Part shown: positions 24,666 to 35,001 of the stretch, piece after piece
How positions within the stretch are numbered: the first letter of the stretch is position 1
How the letters are laid out: each line of letters begins with the position of its first letter
Source of the DNA: Berberis thunbergii
Lineage: Eukaryota > Streptophyta > Magnoliopsida > Ranunculales > Berberidaceae
Direction of reading: 5' to 3'
Assembly: GCA_003290165.1 (NCBI GenBank)
Contig: QNQO01002061.1
Span: forward strand, 62,001-126,000
DNA: 64,000 nucleotides
The notes under the pieces: model-generated
The model's input: the letters and a program-made list of their open reading frames with translations, nothing else
The model's database searches: none
What the model was told of the DNA's origin: nothing
Program-made: the position numbers and the translations under genes

Positions 24666-26764
24666 ACAGAGAGGGTAAATAGGAAATTAATTCTATAATA
24701 AGCCAACAACTTACTGAATAAAACGACACTGGAGTCCAAATAATAAATCATTCAAGAATATATTTTCTGTCAATCCTCCAAAAAAACAAACCACACATCA
24801 CATGGACAAACAAATAGCTCAAGCACATGTCAATAACTTCATAAAGACAATCACACAAAGATATATTATAGAATTTAATAAGTATTAAAAATATGGGGTG
24901 CTATACAACTCTTCCGCCCAGCAAAACGAAGAGGCCAAGGCAAGTGGGAATACATCCTCTGACGTTTCGTCGGCACAGAGATTGACCTCTCTACAAGGTT
25001 TAGTCTTCAGTAACCTCTGGAGCGCCTCGACAGTCCGCTAAACGATCCACAAGGGCAATCCGAGTCCACTTCAAGGCTAGGATCAATTCTTCTTGCTCAA
25101 CAGTTAGCCTGCTTTCAGTTGTTTATTTCCCTTTCCATAGTCAATGTAAAGTTTAGTTCTTAAATACTTATGTGATTTGCAATCATTTAATAAATAAAGA
25201 AAGAATTACAGAAACAAACTCTATTGATTATTGAAAAGATTGTAACAACAAGCGCCATGAGATAGATAAAAAAAGACTACATACTACAAGCATCTGAATA
25301 CAGTGCGACATGAAGCAAAACACTCGTTTAGACAATTCTACTACGAGAGGCATCCGAAGAAGACTCAAATCCTCAACTTCTCCATAGAGTCTGAACTGAG
25401 CAAGATCAGGATGAAAACATCATGTTCAAACGCCTCCACAGACATACCCCTCAGATATAGTTTGAGGTGGTACAAAATCGGCAACCAGGAGCACTGGCAA
25501 AAATTCGAAGCCCAACTCACAAACTCTATGAACTTGGGACCAGTATCAGGTGAACTTAGATCACATATACCTTCCTGCGCAAGGAAAACAAGAATATTTG
25601 GGAATCAATGGCTCATTCCGACAAGCCATGTCAAACTCCGCCTCAACCCAAATGTTGACTTCCAGTGCAAGGCGAAACGACGGAGCTAATTGAAAAGTGA
25701 TGGGAGTAGGCGCTCGAACAACGACTGTTGGTGCTATCTTTAAAATTAAACATTCAGGAACAACGATAAGACACCAGCATATGAACGACGAACTCTTCCG
25801 TTGAAAGAGAATTTGCACTACTTCTCGACAATATGAGAAGAAATTACGAGATCTCAGCAGATCAACTACATGCCCACCCACAACAGGTGACCACACATAA
25901 CAACAATTATGATCGTGCAGGATCAGGGCAAATGTCAGAACATTGGGAGACTCTAACAATGGAGATTTACCTTCAGCCTTTGGAAAATCCAAAACATTTT
26001 CTTCAAGCAATAACATTACAGGAGATGAGCTTTGCGAAAGATATTGTCTACAACAATTGGAGAGCACCATTATATAAACGTAATGGTTCACCAAACGGGC
26101 TTTCTGCATTAATTGCTAAGCATAGAATACCGTGTGAGAAATGAAGAAACGCTGATTTTCAAGGAAAGTGCGTGGACCACGTTCGCTCAATTAATGACAC
26201 TGCATGCAACCCCATCAATTTAGGGGGAGTAACCGACACTCAACCGCTTCGCAGCTTACGCCATACATGTGTCACTACGCGATCTATGTTGTACACGTAG
26301 AGCAACTACACAGCCTCCCCTAACTCTTCCTTTGTGGGCCCAAATGCTCGATCCACTCAGCCCACCATTCAAATAATATTATGCTACATGCTAAGCACGA
26401 GTGCAAATCCAAAACAACCTTGACGCAAGGACCGAACCTACAGATCGTTGTTTGTTTTAAGGTAATGTTGATCGCACAGTGTCTGACACTAGCGGACATG
26501 GGTTCTCATGCCCTCAAACGGGCGGAACCCCTCCCCAACTGGGCAAGCTTAGTCAGCCTAAGTTGATGACGACGACTTCTGGTATCACCCAACACCTAGT
26601 CTGCTTAGTGTGGATCTTGATGGTCTAAGAAGTGGGAATCTAATCAACGCTATCACGTCTGGTGACGATGACTTACCGAGGATCATTGTCCCCCTTCGCA
26701 GTCAATGATCGCCGAACCCAATCAGGTAGGCCTAGTTGGTGACTTCTGGCAACGAAAGCTTCTG
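24666..26764. other. Unassigned internal sequence of the Tat-like element
   Basis: I recognise no domain. Open frames (25303-25689 plus; 26109-25561 minus) lack known motifs and overlap each other. Position, between protease and the 3' tandem array, is where RT, RNase H and integrase would sit in an autonomous element. The right boundary of the LTR-like insertion probably lies between 24666 and 24910. Confidence 0.45.
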
Positions 26765-27510
26765 ATCAAAGCCCAAACCTGTAGCCCCCACTGCGCGGGT
26801 GTAGATGGTTTGGAAGGTGGGAGCCTAGTTAATCCAGAACTGATTCCGATGGTTCGCCACGAAACCACTGCTTTTCAGCGTGGTTGCCGAATCACCAACC
26901 TTGGACTTGTAGCTCCCATTGCGCAGGTGTAGATAGTTTAGAAGATGGGAGCCTAGTCAGTCCCGAATTGATTCTGACGACTTGCCATGGGACTGCTGTT
27001 TTTTCAGCGTGGCCGCCGAATCACCAAACCTGGGCTTGTAGCGCCCATTGCGCAGGTGTAGATAGTCTAGAAGGTGGGAGCCTAGTCAGCTGCAAACTAA
27101 TTTTGACGACTTGCCATGAGACCACTGTTTTTCAGCGTGACTGTCGAAAACTCCCAAATTTGTACCTTGATGTGCACAGGTGTAGATGATTTGGAAGGTG
27201 GGAGCCTAATCAGTCTTGAATTGATCTCGACGGATTGCCACAGGACCACTGCTTTTTAGCTTGGCCGTCGAACCCTTTTACTTGAACTTGTAGCCCCCAT
27301 CGCGCAAGACGGGCATAGATAGTTTGAAAGGTGGGATACCAGTCAGTCCTTAACTGATGTCGACGACTCACCATGGGACTATTGCTCTTCAGCGTAGTCG
27401 CAAAACCTTCATTCCCCAAATCTGTAGCCCACATAACTCGAACGTAAATGGTATGAAAAATGGGAGCCCCAAGCAGTTCGCCACGCGACCACCACTCCCC
27501 TACGGCGACC
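26765..27510. repeat. Tandem array, about six units of 124-134 bp, in the Tat 3' region
   Basis: Degenerate units are anchored by (C/A)TTGTAGC(C/G)CCCAT followed by GGTGTAGAT and GGTGGGAGCC. Anchors fall at about 26780, 26908, 27037, 27161, 27289 and 27423. Open frames through the array repeat the same peptide and are not genes. Tandem arrays between pol and the 3' LTR are known in Tat/Ogre elements and can seed satellite DNA. Confidence 0.9.
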
Positions 27511-28049
27511 GCAAACATTAAACTAGTTGAGTCAGTGTCTTCACGCTCAAACAGACCGACCTTTTAATATTAACAAAGGCCACTCGCACTGATACAAAGA
27601 CCGTACGATCAATGCCCAGATAAAAGCTACTTAGGATGTTAACCCGAGCTTATGGCATCAGACTCGGCACGAATGCTCTGACACATACGCTCAGCCATCG
27701 CAACTCGCCCATAGCCGCAGCTGACCGATCAGACAAGTGAGGCAAGCCTCAAACAGCGTACCTTGGGGACAAGAAACAGCTCGGGCAACTCAACCTTAGC
27801 TAAATTATCCGCAACATGCACACTATCGGACATGACTACACATCGATGACCCTGAGTCATTCATAATGCAAAACGGTCAAGCTCTCTATCGCAGACAGAC
27901 CAGCCAATGTCCTATTGATTCAACTAACCTATGCCAAAGCAAAAGGACAAGACGAAACGAAAAAACATGCAATAGAGAAAACAAGCACGAAACGAATAAA
28001 ACTGTTTTCATTAATGGTCAAAATGGAAAGGGGTACAAACACACAAAGT

Positions 28050-31000
28050 TTACTCCTTATCAGGAGAATGTACAAAAACATAAGAGCTAAGCCTAGTGGA
28101 AGGAGTTGCATCCACACGCGCCACGACTTGGATATCAAGGCCTAAATTGTCTTCCTCGTCCGATGATGCGAAGGTAACAAACAACTCTACATACGACATT
28201 GTGGGGACCCTTGTGTGGGCGGACCTGAGAGGGAGGGTGAGGGTTGGAGCCCAATAGGCCCAGGCCCAAGAAGGTTGGCAAGCTACAAAGGGGGGAGATA
28301 GTCCCACATCGCCTGGGTGTGGAAAAGAGATGTGTTATATATGTGCGAGGTTGGATCTCCGTAGAACAAGGCCTCTGGAGCCCCAGTAGGTGGGTGGAAA
28401 TAGCAAAACCGTGAGGGGGTGAGGGTTGGTGCCCAACAGGCCTGTGGATCCCAAAGTGGACAGTATCGTATTGTGAGCGTCCGCTGCGTACACTCTGATA
28501 CGAGACCTTTTAAAGCCGTGCAGGCCAGTTGGGCCCAGAGCAGACAATATCGTACTGTGCGGATCGGGTCGTTATAGAATGGTATCAGAGCATGGCCCAT
28601 CCGGAAGTGTGCCGACGTAGACGTTGGGCCCCAAGGGGGGTGGATTGTAGAGACCCTTGTGTGGGCGGACTTGAGGGGGAGGGTGAGGTTTGGAGCCCAA
28701 TAGGCCCAGGACCAAGAGGGTTGACAGGCTACAAAGGGGGGAGATAGTTCCACATCACCTGGGTGTGAAAGGGGGATGCGTTATATATGTGCGAGGTTGG
28801 ATCCCCATAGTACGAGGCCTTTGGAGCCCCAGTAGGTAGGTGAAAAGAGCAAAATCGTGAGGGAGAGGGTGAGGGTTGGTGCCCAACAGGCATGTGGATC
28901 CCAAAGCAGATAGTATCGTATCATGAGCATCCACTGCGTACACTCTGATACGAGGCCTTTTAAAGTCGTGCGGGCCGGTTGGGCCCAGAGCGGACAATAT
29001 CGTACTGTGCAAATCGGGCCATTACAGACATCTTCTTATAACGACCGAGATCCCACTCTGGATACTCCTCTTTCATCAACGCCAACAGCTCAAACCTACC
29101 ATGTACAACCTAATGGAACTCGCATTTGCCTTGTTCCTGAATAAGCTCCTCTTCATGCACCTTCGCATCAACAAATTCACGTTCCAATTGCTCCAACTTG
29201 CTAGTCAGCGCGTCAACCTGAGACTGCTCTTCACAACACTAAGTTCATGTCACTCCAATTTGAGTTGGTCTTCGACCTTCCTCGCCTCTCGAACATATAA
29301 CTTCACATCGGATTCTAATTGTTGCTTCTAAGTAGCCCAGTCGGCCTCTTTCGAAGCATTCTATTCAATAAGAGACCACAGTTCAGAACGCGCCTTAGCC
29401 GCAACTTCCTGCGTAACCTCTACATCTCGGTGGGTTCGATCCAATTCCTGTTTGAGTTTATCTCTCTCGAACACCGCCTCAAACAGATCACACTCAAGGA
29501 CCTTCAGACGAGCCCATTGAGTCTCATCGGCCACGGTTGATTGATCCAGCCTCTTCTCCTCAGTCTGCTTCTATAGCTGATCAATTTCATAAAGCGCATC
29601 AGAATATAGCGCCTGCATGTACGAGAAGACACGCTCCAAAGTGTATACCCTCTCAAGAGTTGTCTTGACTTTCATCCCAGCAACAGCCACGTGGCTCAAG
29701 TGAGACATACCCAACATAAGGTACTTCAAGCCCTTGTCCATACACCCTTCTAGCGTATCCTCCTCAGGTTTTGGAGTGCAATCCATCAGCCAACTATGAC
29801 GCCTGCTTATATGCTTCCTCAAAGCATACTCTTCGATACCCTCTTGGTGCCAGACCTGTGAACTCATTTTTACCAAGTCTGGTGCAAACAAGCTTATCCG
29901 CGCATCTGGATGAAGCTTTCCCAGATCGGGAATTATGACAGCACCACCCTTCACGATTGTCACTGTCCTAAGACTCTCTTCCGTGACTTTTCCCTTGTCG
30001 ACAGCAGCCGACCCTTTATTGCAAGACGACTCGACGGGATCCAGAGGGAGAAGATGAAGCGAACTATCCATAGAACCATCCAACACTTTTAGTTGTGGCC
30101 TGTGCGGACTACATGAAACTTGGCCTGTGCCACCACGACCACTTTCAGACTGCACACCAGCAGGACGATCAAATTCTACAACCTCAAGCGAATCCTTACA
30201 GAAGCCTTCTATCAAAACAGTCCCGTGCGAATCAACACCGGCGAAAGCTGCCATTGCGACCTATACTAGACGATCATTCAAATCTTCAACCTGCGCGTCG
30301 CTAAAGTTCGACCTATCTACAACTATTGCGAGCTGCAGGTAATCATTTTCCAAGCCGGATACATCAGTCTCCATCCCAACAGGCGTAGCTGGCTCGCGTT
30401 TTTCTCTCACTAGAGCGAATCGTGCTGAAAGCAACCAAGTTCTAACACGAGACCTCTTTCTTGCAAAAGAGGCAAGCGTTTCAGACAACTCATCCACGTC
30501 AGACAGGACGATAACTTTGGCCCCAATAGCTTTCCTTTTCCTTGAAAGGGCCTCATATTCAAACTTAATTCGCGATACTCGGTACAGAGTGGGGGCAACG
30601 TGTCAGTTGTCCTATAGCCCACTACGGATGAAGTTGAAAACTCTTATAACATCGACCACGTTCCTCTTTAACAAGTCGCAGAACATTTCTATGGTGTTTT
30701 GCTCCTCTAAAGTAAGAGGAGTAGTGAGAAACCTTCCCGCGAAGAAACGCCAACAATGATTAGCCAGCCCGCAATCAAGCATATCAAAGTCACAAGAAAG
30801 GGTTGAACTTACAAGGCGGTCTGAACTCTCGCTTGAGCAGACGCCCTTGCATAAAAAATACTTTGAATCCGCAGGGACCAAAAAATAATACTTCTGCTAG
30901 AACTTGAAATCATCGGACAGATTCACAAAGCAAGCTGGTGATGTCATCTTACAGACAGCGTTACCCTTCAGCCGGGGAGAAGTCAACAATTGAATTACTC

Positions 31001-31335
31001 GCGGAGTCACACTGGCGTCGACCTCCTTAGCACTGATCAGAATCAGGAGGATGATCCTATATCCATTAGGCCCCAGCTGGGCTGGAGGAATCCACAGGAG
31101 ATCCAAGAATTCTCAAATCACGTCCAGAATCGGAAAATGCACTCCAGTTTGAAGCATCCCATGATGCAAGCGGATGAAATCCGTTGGTGTCGACATTGGC
31201 ATTTGTCACCCGTCAAGACATACAACGGCAGGTCCTTTGTACGAATTTTGGCAAAACCGAACTCGGACAGCAACCTGTCTTCGAAAAACTTTAAACCATT
31301 GGCCAAGGTTGCGTCATCAAGAAGGCTTTATTGAG
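28050..31335 (-). pseudogene. Antisense extra ORF of the Tat-like element, interrupted by a TRIM
   Basis: On the minus strand one frame stays largely open from about 31106 to 29050, broken by a few single stops (for example a TAG at about 30894 where a Trp codon TGG fits, and one at 29571). An upstream piece, 31306-31118, is in another frame. The N-terminal half has Pro/Leu-rich helical segments with K-Y-Y-F-L-V-P-A-D, resembling the 'putative gypsy type transposon' domain of plant antisense ORFs. The C-terminal half (about 29640-29230) is charged and coiled-coil-like. After removing the TRIM it continues to 28307-28050 with an acidic patch and a stop. Function unknown. The family assignment is from memory of such extra ORFs and needs a profile search. 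Confidence 0.6.
28200..29026 (+). mobile_element. TRIM retrotransposon, 827 bp, with both LTRs
   Basis: LTRs of 377 bp (28200-28576) and 381 bp (28646-29026) flank only 69 bp of internal DNA. That DNA holds a primer-binding site TGGTATCAGAGC (28580-28591) and a purine tract (CCCCAAGGGGGGTGGAT) just before the right LTR. The target duplication is GACAT (28195-28199 and 29027-29031). It has no coding capacity, which defines a TRIM mobilised in trans. It sits in the antisense ORF, which reads on across it. I do not see the 5S-like promoter that marks the Cassandra TRIM family. Another LTR of this family stands alone at 41759-42003. Confidence 0.94.
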
Positions 31336-31593
31336 CCATGAAGAAGATGAACAATTTTTTCTAATCAGAGCGGTATCTTCAACAGCAAAGAAAGTATAAG
31401 AGTCAGACTCTAGACTGCATATGACCTAAATAGGGATTTGGTTTCTGCCTCTTTTCCGCTGGACCGATGCACGTTCAATTAATGCATGGCGCAGCTCAAG
31501 TAACGATTCAGACTCAATCATCATGAGGACGCATCTCTTCAAGAGATGACTTAGCGAACCGATGTGACGACCCACTAACTCAAGGGGAGTAGT

Positions 31594-32273
31594 TGATGAT
31601 ACATAAAGACAGTCACACTCCTGAGCTGTGCACGTGTCAAGATGATCTCGTGGATTTACGGCCCTAGCACCAACCCAATACTGATCCGGCCCAAGTGGTT
31701 CTAATCTTGCCCAATTCAGTTTGCCAGGCGGACACGAACTCTTACAACATATTAGGCACACACGTCTCACAACTATCCTCAATACTCATAAGTCCTACTA
31801 AGACAAATATTTTGAGGATCAGCTTCGAACATGCAACTACAACAGCTCTCTGCTTTCAAGTAGAAAACAAATATTAAAGTACATTCCACATAGAAAAACT
31901 CCTTTATACGAATTGTTCTCGTATTGGGAACTATCTCCCGCATATTTAGGAGCATATGGCTAACATGAAACTTTCATCCTACAACAAGACTCCTAATTAG
32001 AAAAAGTTTTCCACGAATATCTCCTTCATAAACTATGCCTACGATGACCTGGTAAAAGTTAGAACTTCTTGCACTATAAATAAGACATGAGGTGGGTAAA
32101 CTAAGGTATGCTACAAATTTCTTGTTTACAACATTACGCCTTTCTCAAATCCTTATATGTCTTTAGTATCGAAATGTCATCGACCGCCACAACGATGATT
32201 TGTAACTCATGTAGGTTACTTGTATAGATCAATAAAACTAGGTCGAGTCAAAGAACGAAAAACAACTACATCA
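31594..32273 (+). repeat. 3' LTR of the Tat-like element
   Basis: This 680-bp LTR begins TGATGATAC and ends ACTACATCA. It is clearly more divergent from its 5' partner than the chromovirus LTRs are from each other, indicating an older insertion. It is followed by CTCCT. Confidence 0.88.
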
Positions 32274-32784
32274 CTCCTTATGCTGTTTCTTTGGTCCCAA
32301 GCTGATCTCATATCTTTAGTTAGATATTCAAATATTGTGGTAGATATTCAAATGACTTTAAGAAAACAGTAAACCTATAATTCAACACATGTGAAAAGCT
32401 CATGTTCCACAAGAAAACAGTACACCTTTATATTATTCAACACAACATGTGAGAAGGTCATAGTCCACAAGAAAACAGTAAACCTTTATATAAAAAACTC
32501 CTAGTGCCCCAGTGAAAACTCCTGACATTTGACCACAAAAAAACCCATGCACATCATGTTTTCTGAATACCAATACCTCCTAGTGTACCAACATACGTAG
32601 AACATTTTAGGGTTAGGGTTTGATCAGTCAGATGCATAGTCATCTACTCAATTTTCATGTTTATTATCAACTTGGTGAGTTTGTGCCAACTTTTTAAGAC
32701 TGTATTATTAACTTGATGATGGGATTCTGCCAACTTAAAAGACGTAGTTTGTGAGTTTACTTAAATGTTGGAAAAAGTGAGTCG
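32274..32784 (-). repeat. Inverted unit copy C, part 3
   Basis: This is the reverse complement of about 42636-43060 (and about 47150-47555). It includes a telomere-like TAGGGTTAGGG at about 32610. Within it a segment (AAGAAAACAGTA context) occurs about three times at 32355-32485, a local duplication absent from A and B. Homology with the units ends at about 32784. Confidence 0.88.
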
Positions 32785-34880
32785 GTGGTGTACATTTGAT
32801 TAAAAATAATTGTCATTGCTAACAAATCATCCTAACATGTCTCAAATAATGATATTGTGCGCTCTTAAACATTAATCATTTATTAACCTCATATGATCAT
32901 ATTGGTCCTTATCGATATGGGACTAAATTTACAAGCTCAACTAATCAATATCTAATCGGTTTTAGGTTATGAGACGACCTTTCACCTAAAATCCCATAAT
33001 TACTATTGGAGATGTTTGAGCCAATTAAATTTAGTTTGGTGAAAAGAAAATTTTGATGATGAAAATGCTAATGTTTAGATATGGAAGTGCGACAAAAAAC
33101 ATGCATCCATGCCATCTACATCAAGATCGGTATCCCAAAAAGTATTTGTCGAGGCTTTCAGTCTCATCACTAGTTGCCCGCCACCATCTGCGCCGGTGGT
33201 GGGGGCTGGTGTGAGCAGAAGGATGGTAACAGATGAAAGTTTCCTTATCCATCACCCTGTTAAGTTTTCATTTGATAGCCAAAATTTTTGAAGGGATCAT
33301 AGGATGGGAATTGCAGTGGTTGGGTTCTGAGTCCCTAACATCACTTCCTTACGTATCTGTTTCCCCCATTTTTTACATGTGATGTAAAAGAAATTCCAGA
33401 GTCCTGTGAGAGTGGATGTCCGCATCAGTGTTCCTTGACTAAAGAACTCGAAAAAACAAACCAACTATAAATTTTTCTACGCCTTTTTTAAAGGGCTTTT
33501 TTTTTTTTTTTAAGTGCACCGGGATTTTGTCTCGTGTTGTGCCTGGTGCAAATCAGACATCGTTCATTTGTCTCGAGTTTAAGGCCAATTCTCTTGATAT
33601 GTGTGTTATCACTAACCTCGAGAAAATGTCGCTCTCTTTTCTCACCCATTCCCTCGACATTAAAAAGTGCTCATTTTTCTACATGGAGTGTTTTAGAGTC
33701 AAATCATGTTTAATTCCGTATGAAAAAAGACGCTTTCTTATTTTGGATGTACACGACTATTTTTTTTATAGTAATGTCTATTAAATATTAATGATAGTGA
33801 TTTAAATGTACATGTTATCTGAGATGGTATGCACAGCCACTTATTTTGAAGTCGAAAGCTCTTGAACCTTTTTAACCAAGTTCATCAACACTTTATAGGC
33901 TGATTTTGGATGGTCTAAGATGATAAACTACAATTATTTTTAAAAACCATTGTTCACAATTGCGAAAAGCCTTGCAACAGCTTGCCTAAAAAGTACTACT
34001 AAGAATATATATGCTCGAGGTTAGGATGTTAGTTGGGATACGGGATAATGTTAGGCACTCACTATTATCCAGTTTTAGTCATAATCAAGGATTGTGATTT
34101 TGTTGTTTGAGTTAATTTAGGTAATATGATTTTAAGAAATATTTAGTTTTGTGTAAAAAAAAGGTAAAAATTTTAGTTGTGATTTCGAATTTAACAATAA
34201 ATAATGCATTTTAAACTCTTAAATATTACATAAAAAGTCTAAATAGTTCCGTACAAACTATATATTACATTATAATCACTCACATGACAAACTTTTGATA
34301 CTAAAATAACATTACAACATGTTAAAATAAGTTGAGATGAAAATGGATTGGAACACATATTAGCATGGAAACTTCTTATTGAAAAGCTAAGATACTTGAA
34401 TTAATATGGAAAATCTCTACAAAATATAGAAATTTGTTCAATACTTGTTAATTGGGTAAGACTTTTTAGGTGTGTGAATCCACAAATGGCTTTCATATGG
34501 AAACTTAAAGAGTAATCCCTTTCCAAATACACAATCACAAAGCTGGACTTTTACATATATCTCTTTCCTTCCAAAATATCTCACAAATCATTGTACATTC
34601 TTTATAGATTTCAATTCTAACAGGGAAAGATCATGAGATTAAAGAGTTTTCCTATAAGAAAAACAAAGATATCTCTTTCAAGATCAACTCATGTTCTAAT
34701 AATGGTCCTACACCAACAAAATGTTTGTCAATCTACTTGTTAAAATCATACACTTCTACATCAAAGTTCTTTCAAGTCTCACTTCTACATTATCATGTAA
34801 AACCCAACACATAAAACGTTTTCAAACGAGTCCATATCACGAGATTTTTTTTTCACCAAACACACACAAGACTCCACTAT
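32785..34880. other. AT-rich intergenic DNA upstream of the dioxygenase gene
   Basis: No gene recognised. At 33513-33560 a T run is followed by AGTGCACCGGGATTTTG, resembling one arm of the foldback element at 49044-49230. A 60-codon frame at 33109-33291 has no family resemblance. Confidence 0.5.
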
Positions 34881-34887
34881 ACTCTCC

Positions 34888-34899
34888 CTATATAATAAC
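34888..34899 (+). promoter_or_regulatory. Probable TATA box of the dioxygenase gene
   Basis: CTATATAATAAC lies about 105 bp upstream of the ATG at 35002, after a CT-rich stretch. That would give a 5' leader of roughly 70-80 nt. Position and sequence only. Confidence 0.5.
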
Positions 34900-35001
34900 T
34901 CTGTCACACCCCCACATTAAAAACACACTATATCTACCCTCTTTTTTCTTTACAAGTAAATCAACCTTGGAAGCCTCACATACCTTCCAAGTCTCCAAAA
35001 A

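Larger units (their letters stand above)
18452..32273 (+). mobile_element. Tat-like Ty3/gypsy element, 13.8 kb with nested insertions
   Basis: LTRs lie at 18452-19133 and 31594-32273, with a 5-bp target duplication CTCCT (18447-18451 and 32274-32278). Unit copies A and B continue uninterrupted across the same point. A primer-binding candidate TTTTGGCGATGTCCGTGGGG (19134-19153) follows the left LTR, and a purine tract (CAAGGGGAGTAG) precedes the right one. Internal order: gag, protease, an LTR-like insertion, unassigned sequence, a tandem array, then an antisense ORF carrying a TRIM. I found no RT, RNase H or integrase on either strand, so this is a non-autonomous derivative or a large deletion. 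The gag zinc-knuckle region and the antisense 3' ORF fit the Tat lineage. Confidence 0.88.

Noticed and set aside
25303..26109. Frames on both strands after the LTR-like insertion
   Set aside because: No motif recognised and they overlap; kept as unassigned retrotransposon DNA.
26705..27189. Repeated peptide frames
   Set aside because: They are the tandem array read through; frame and stops vary between units.
26765..27510. CRISPR-like regular repeats
   Set aside because: Units are contiguous and degenerate with no unique spacers, in a plant retrotransposon.
28580..28591. tRNA gene or fragment
   Set aside because: TGGTATCAGAGC here and at 663 is the primer-binding site of LTR elements; no cloverleaf surrounds it.
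28200..29026. Cassandra-type TRIM with 5S rRNA promoter
   Set aside because: I could not find the 5S A-box or C-box sequences in either LTR.
33109..33291. 60-codon frame with Pro/Val-rich centre
   Set aside because: No family match, no splice or promoter evidence, in AT-rich intergenic DNA.
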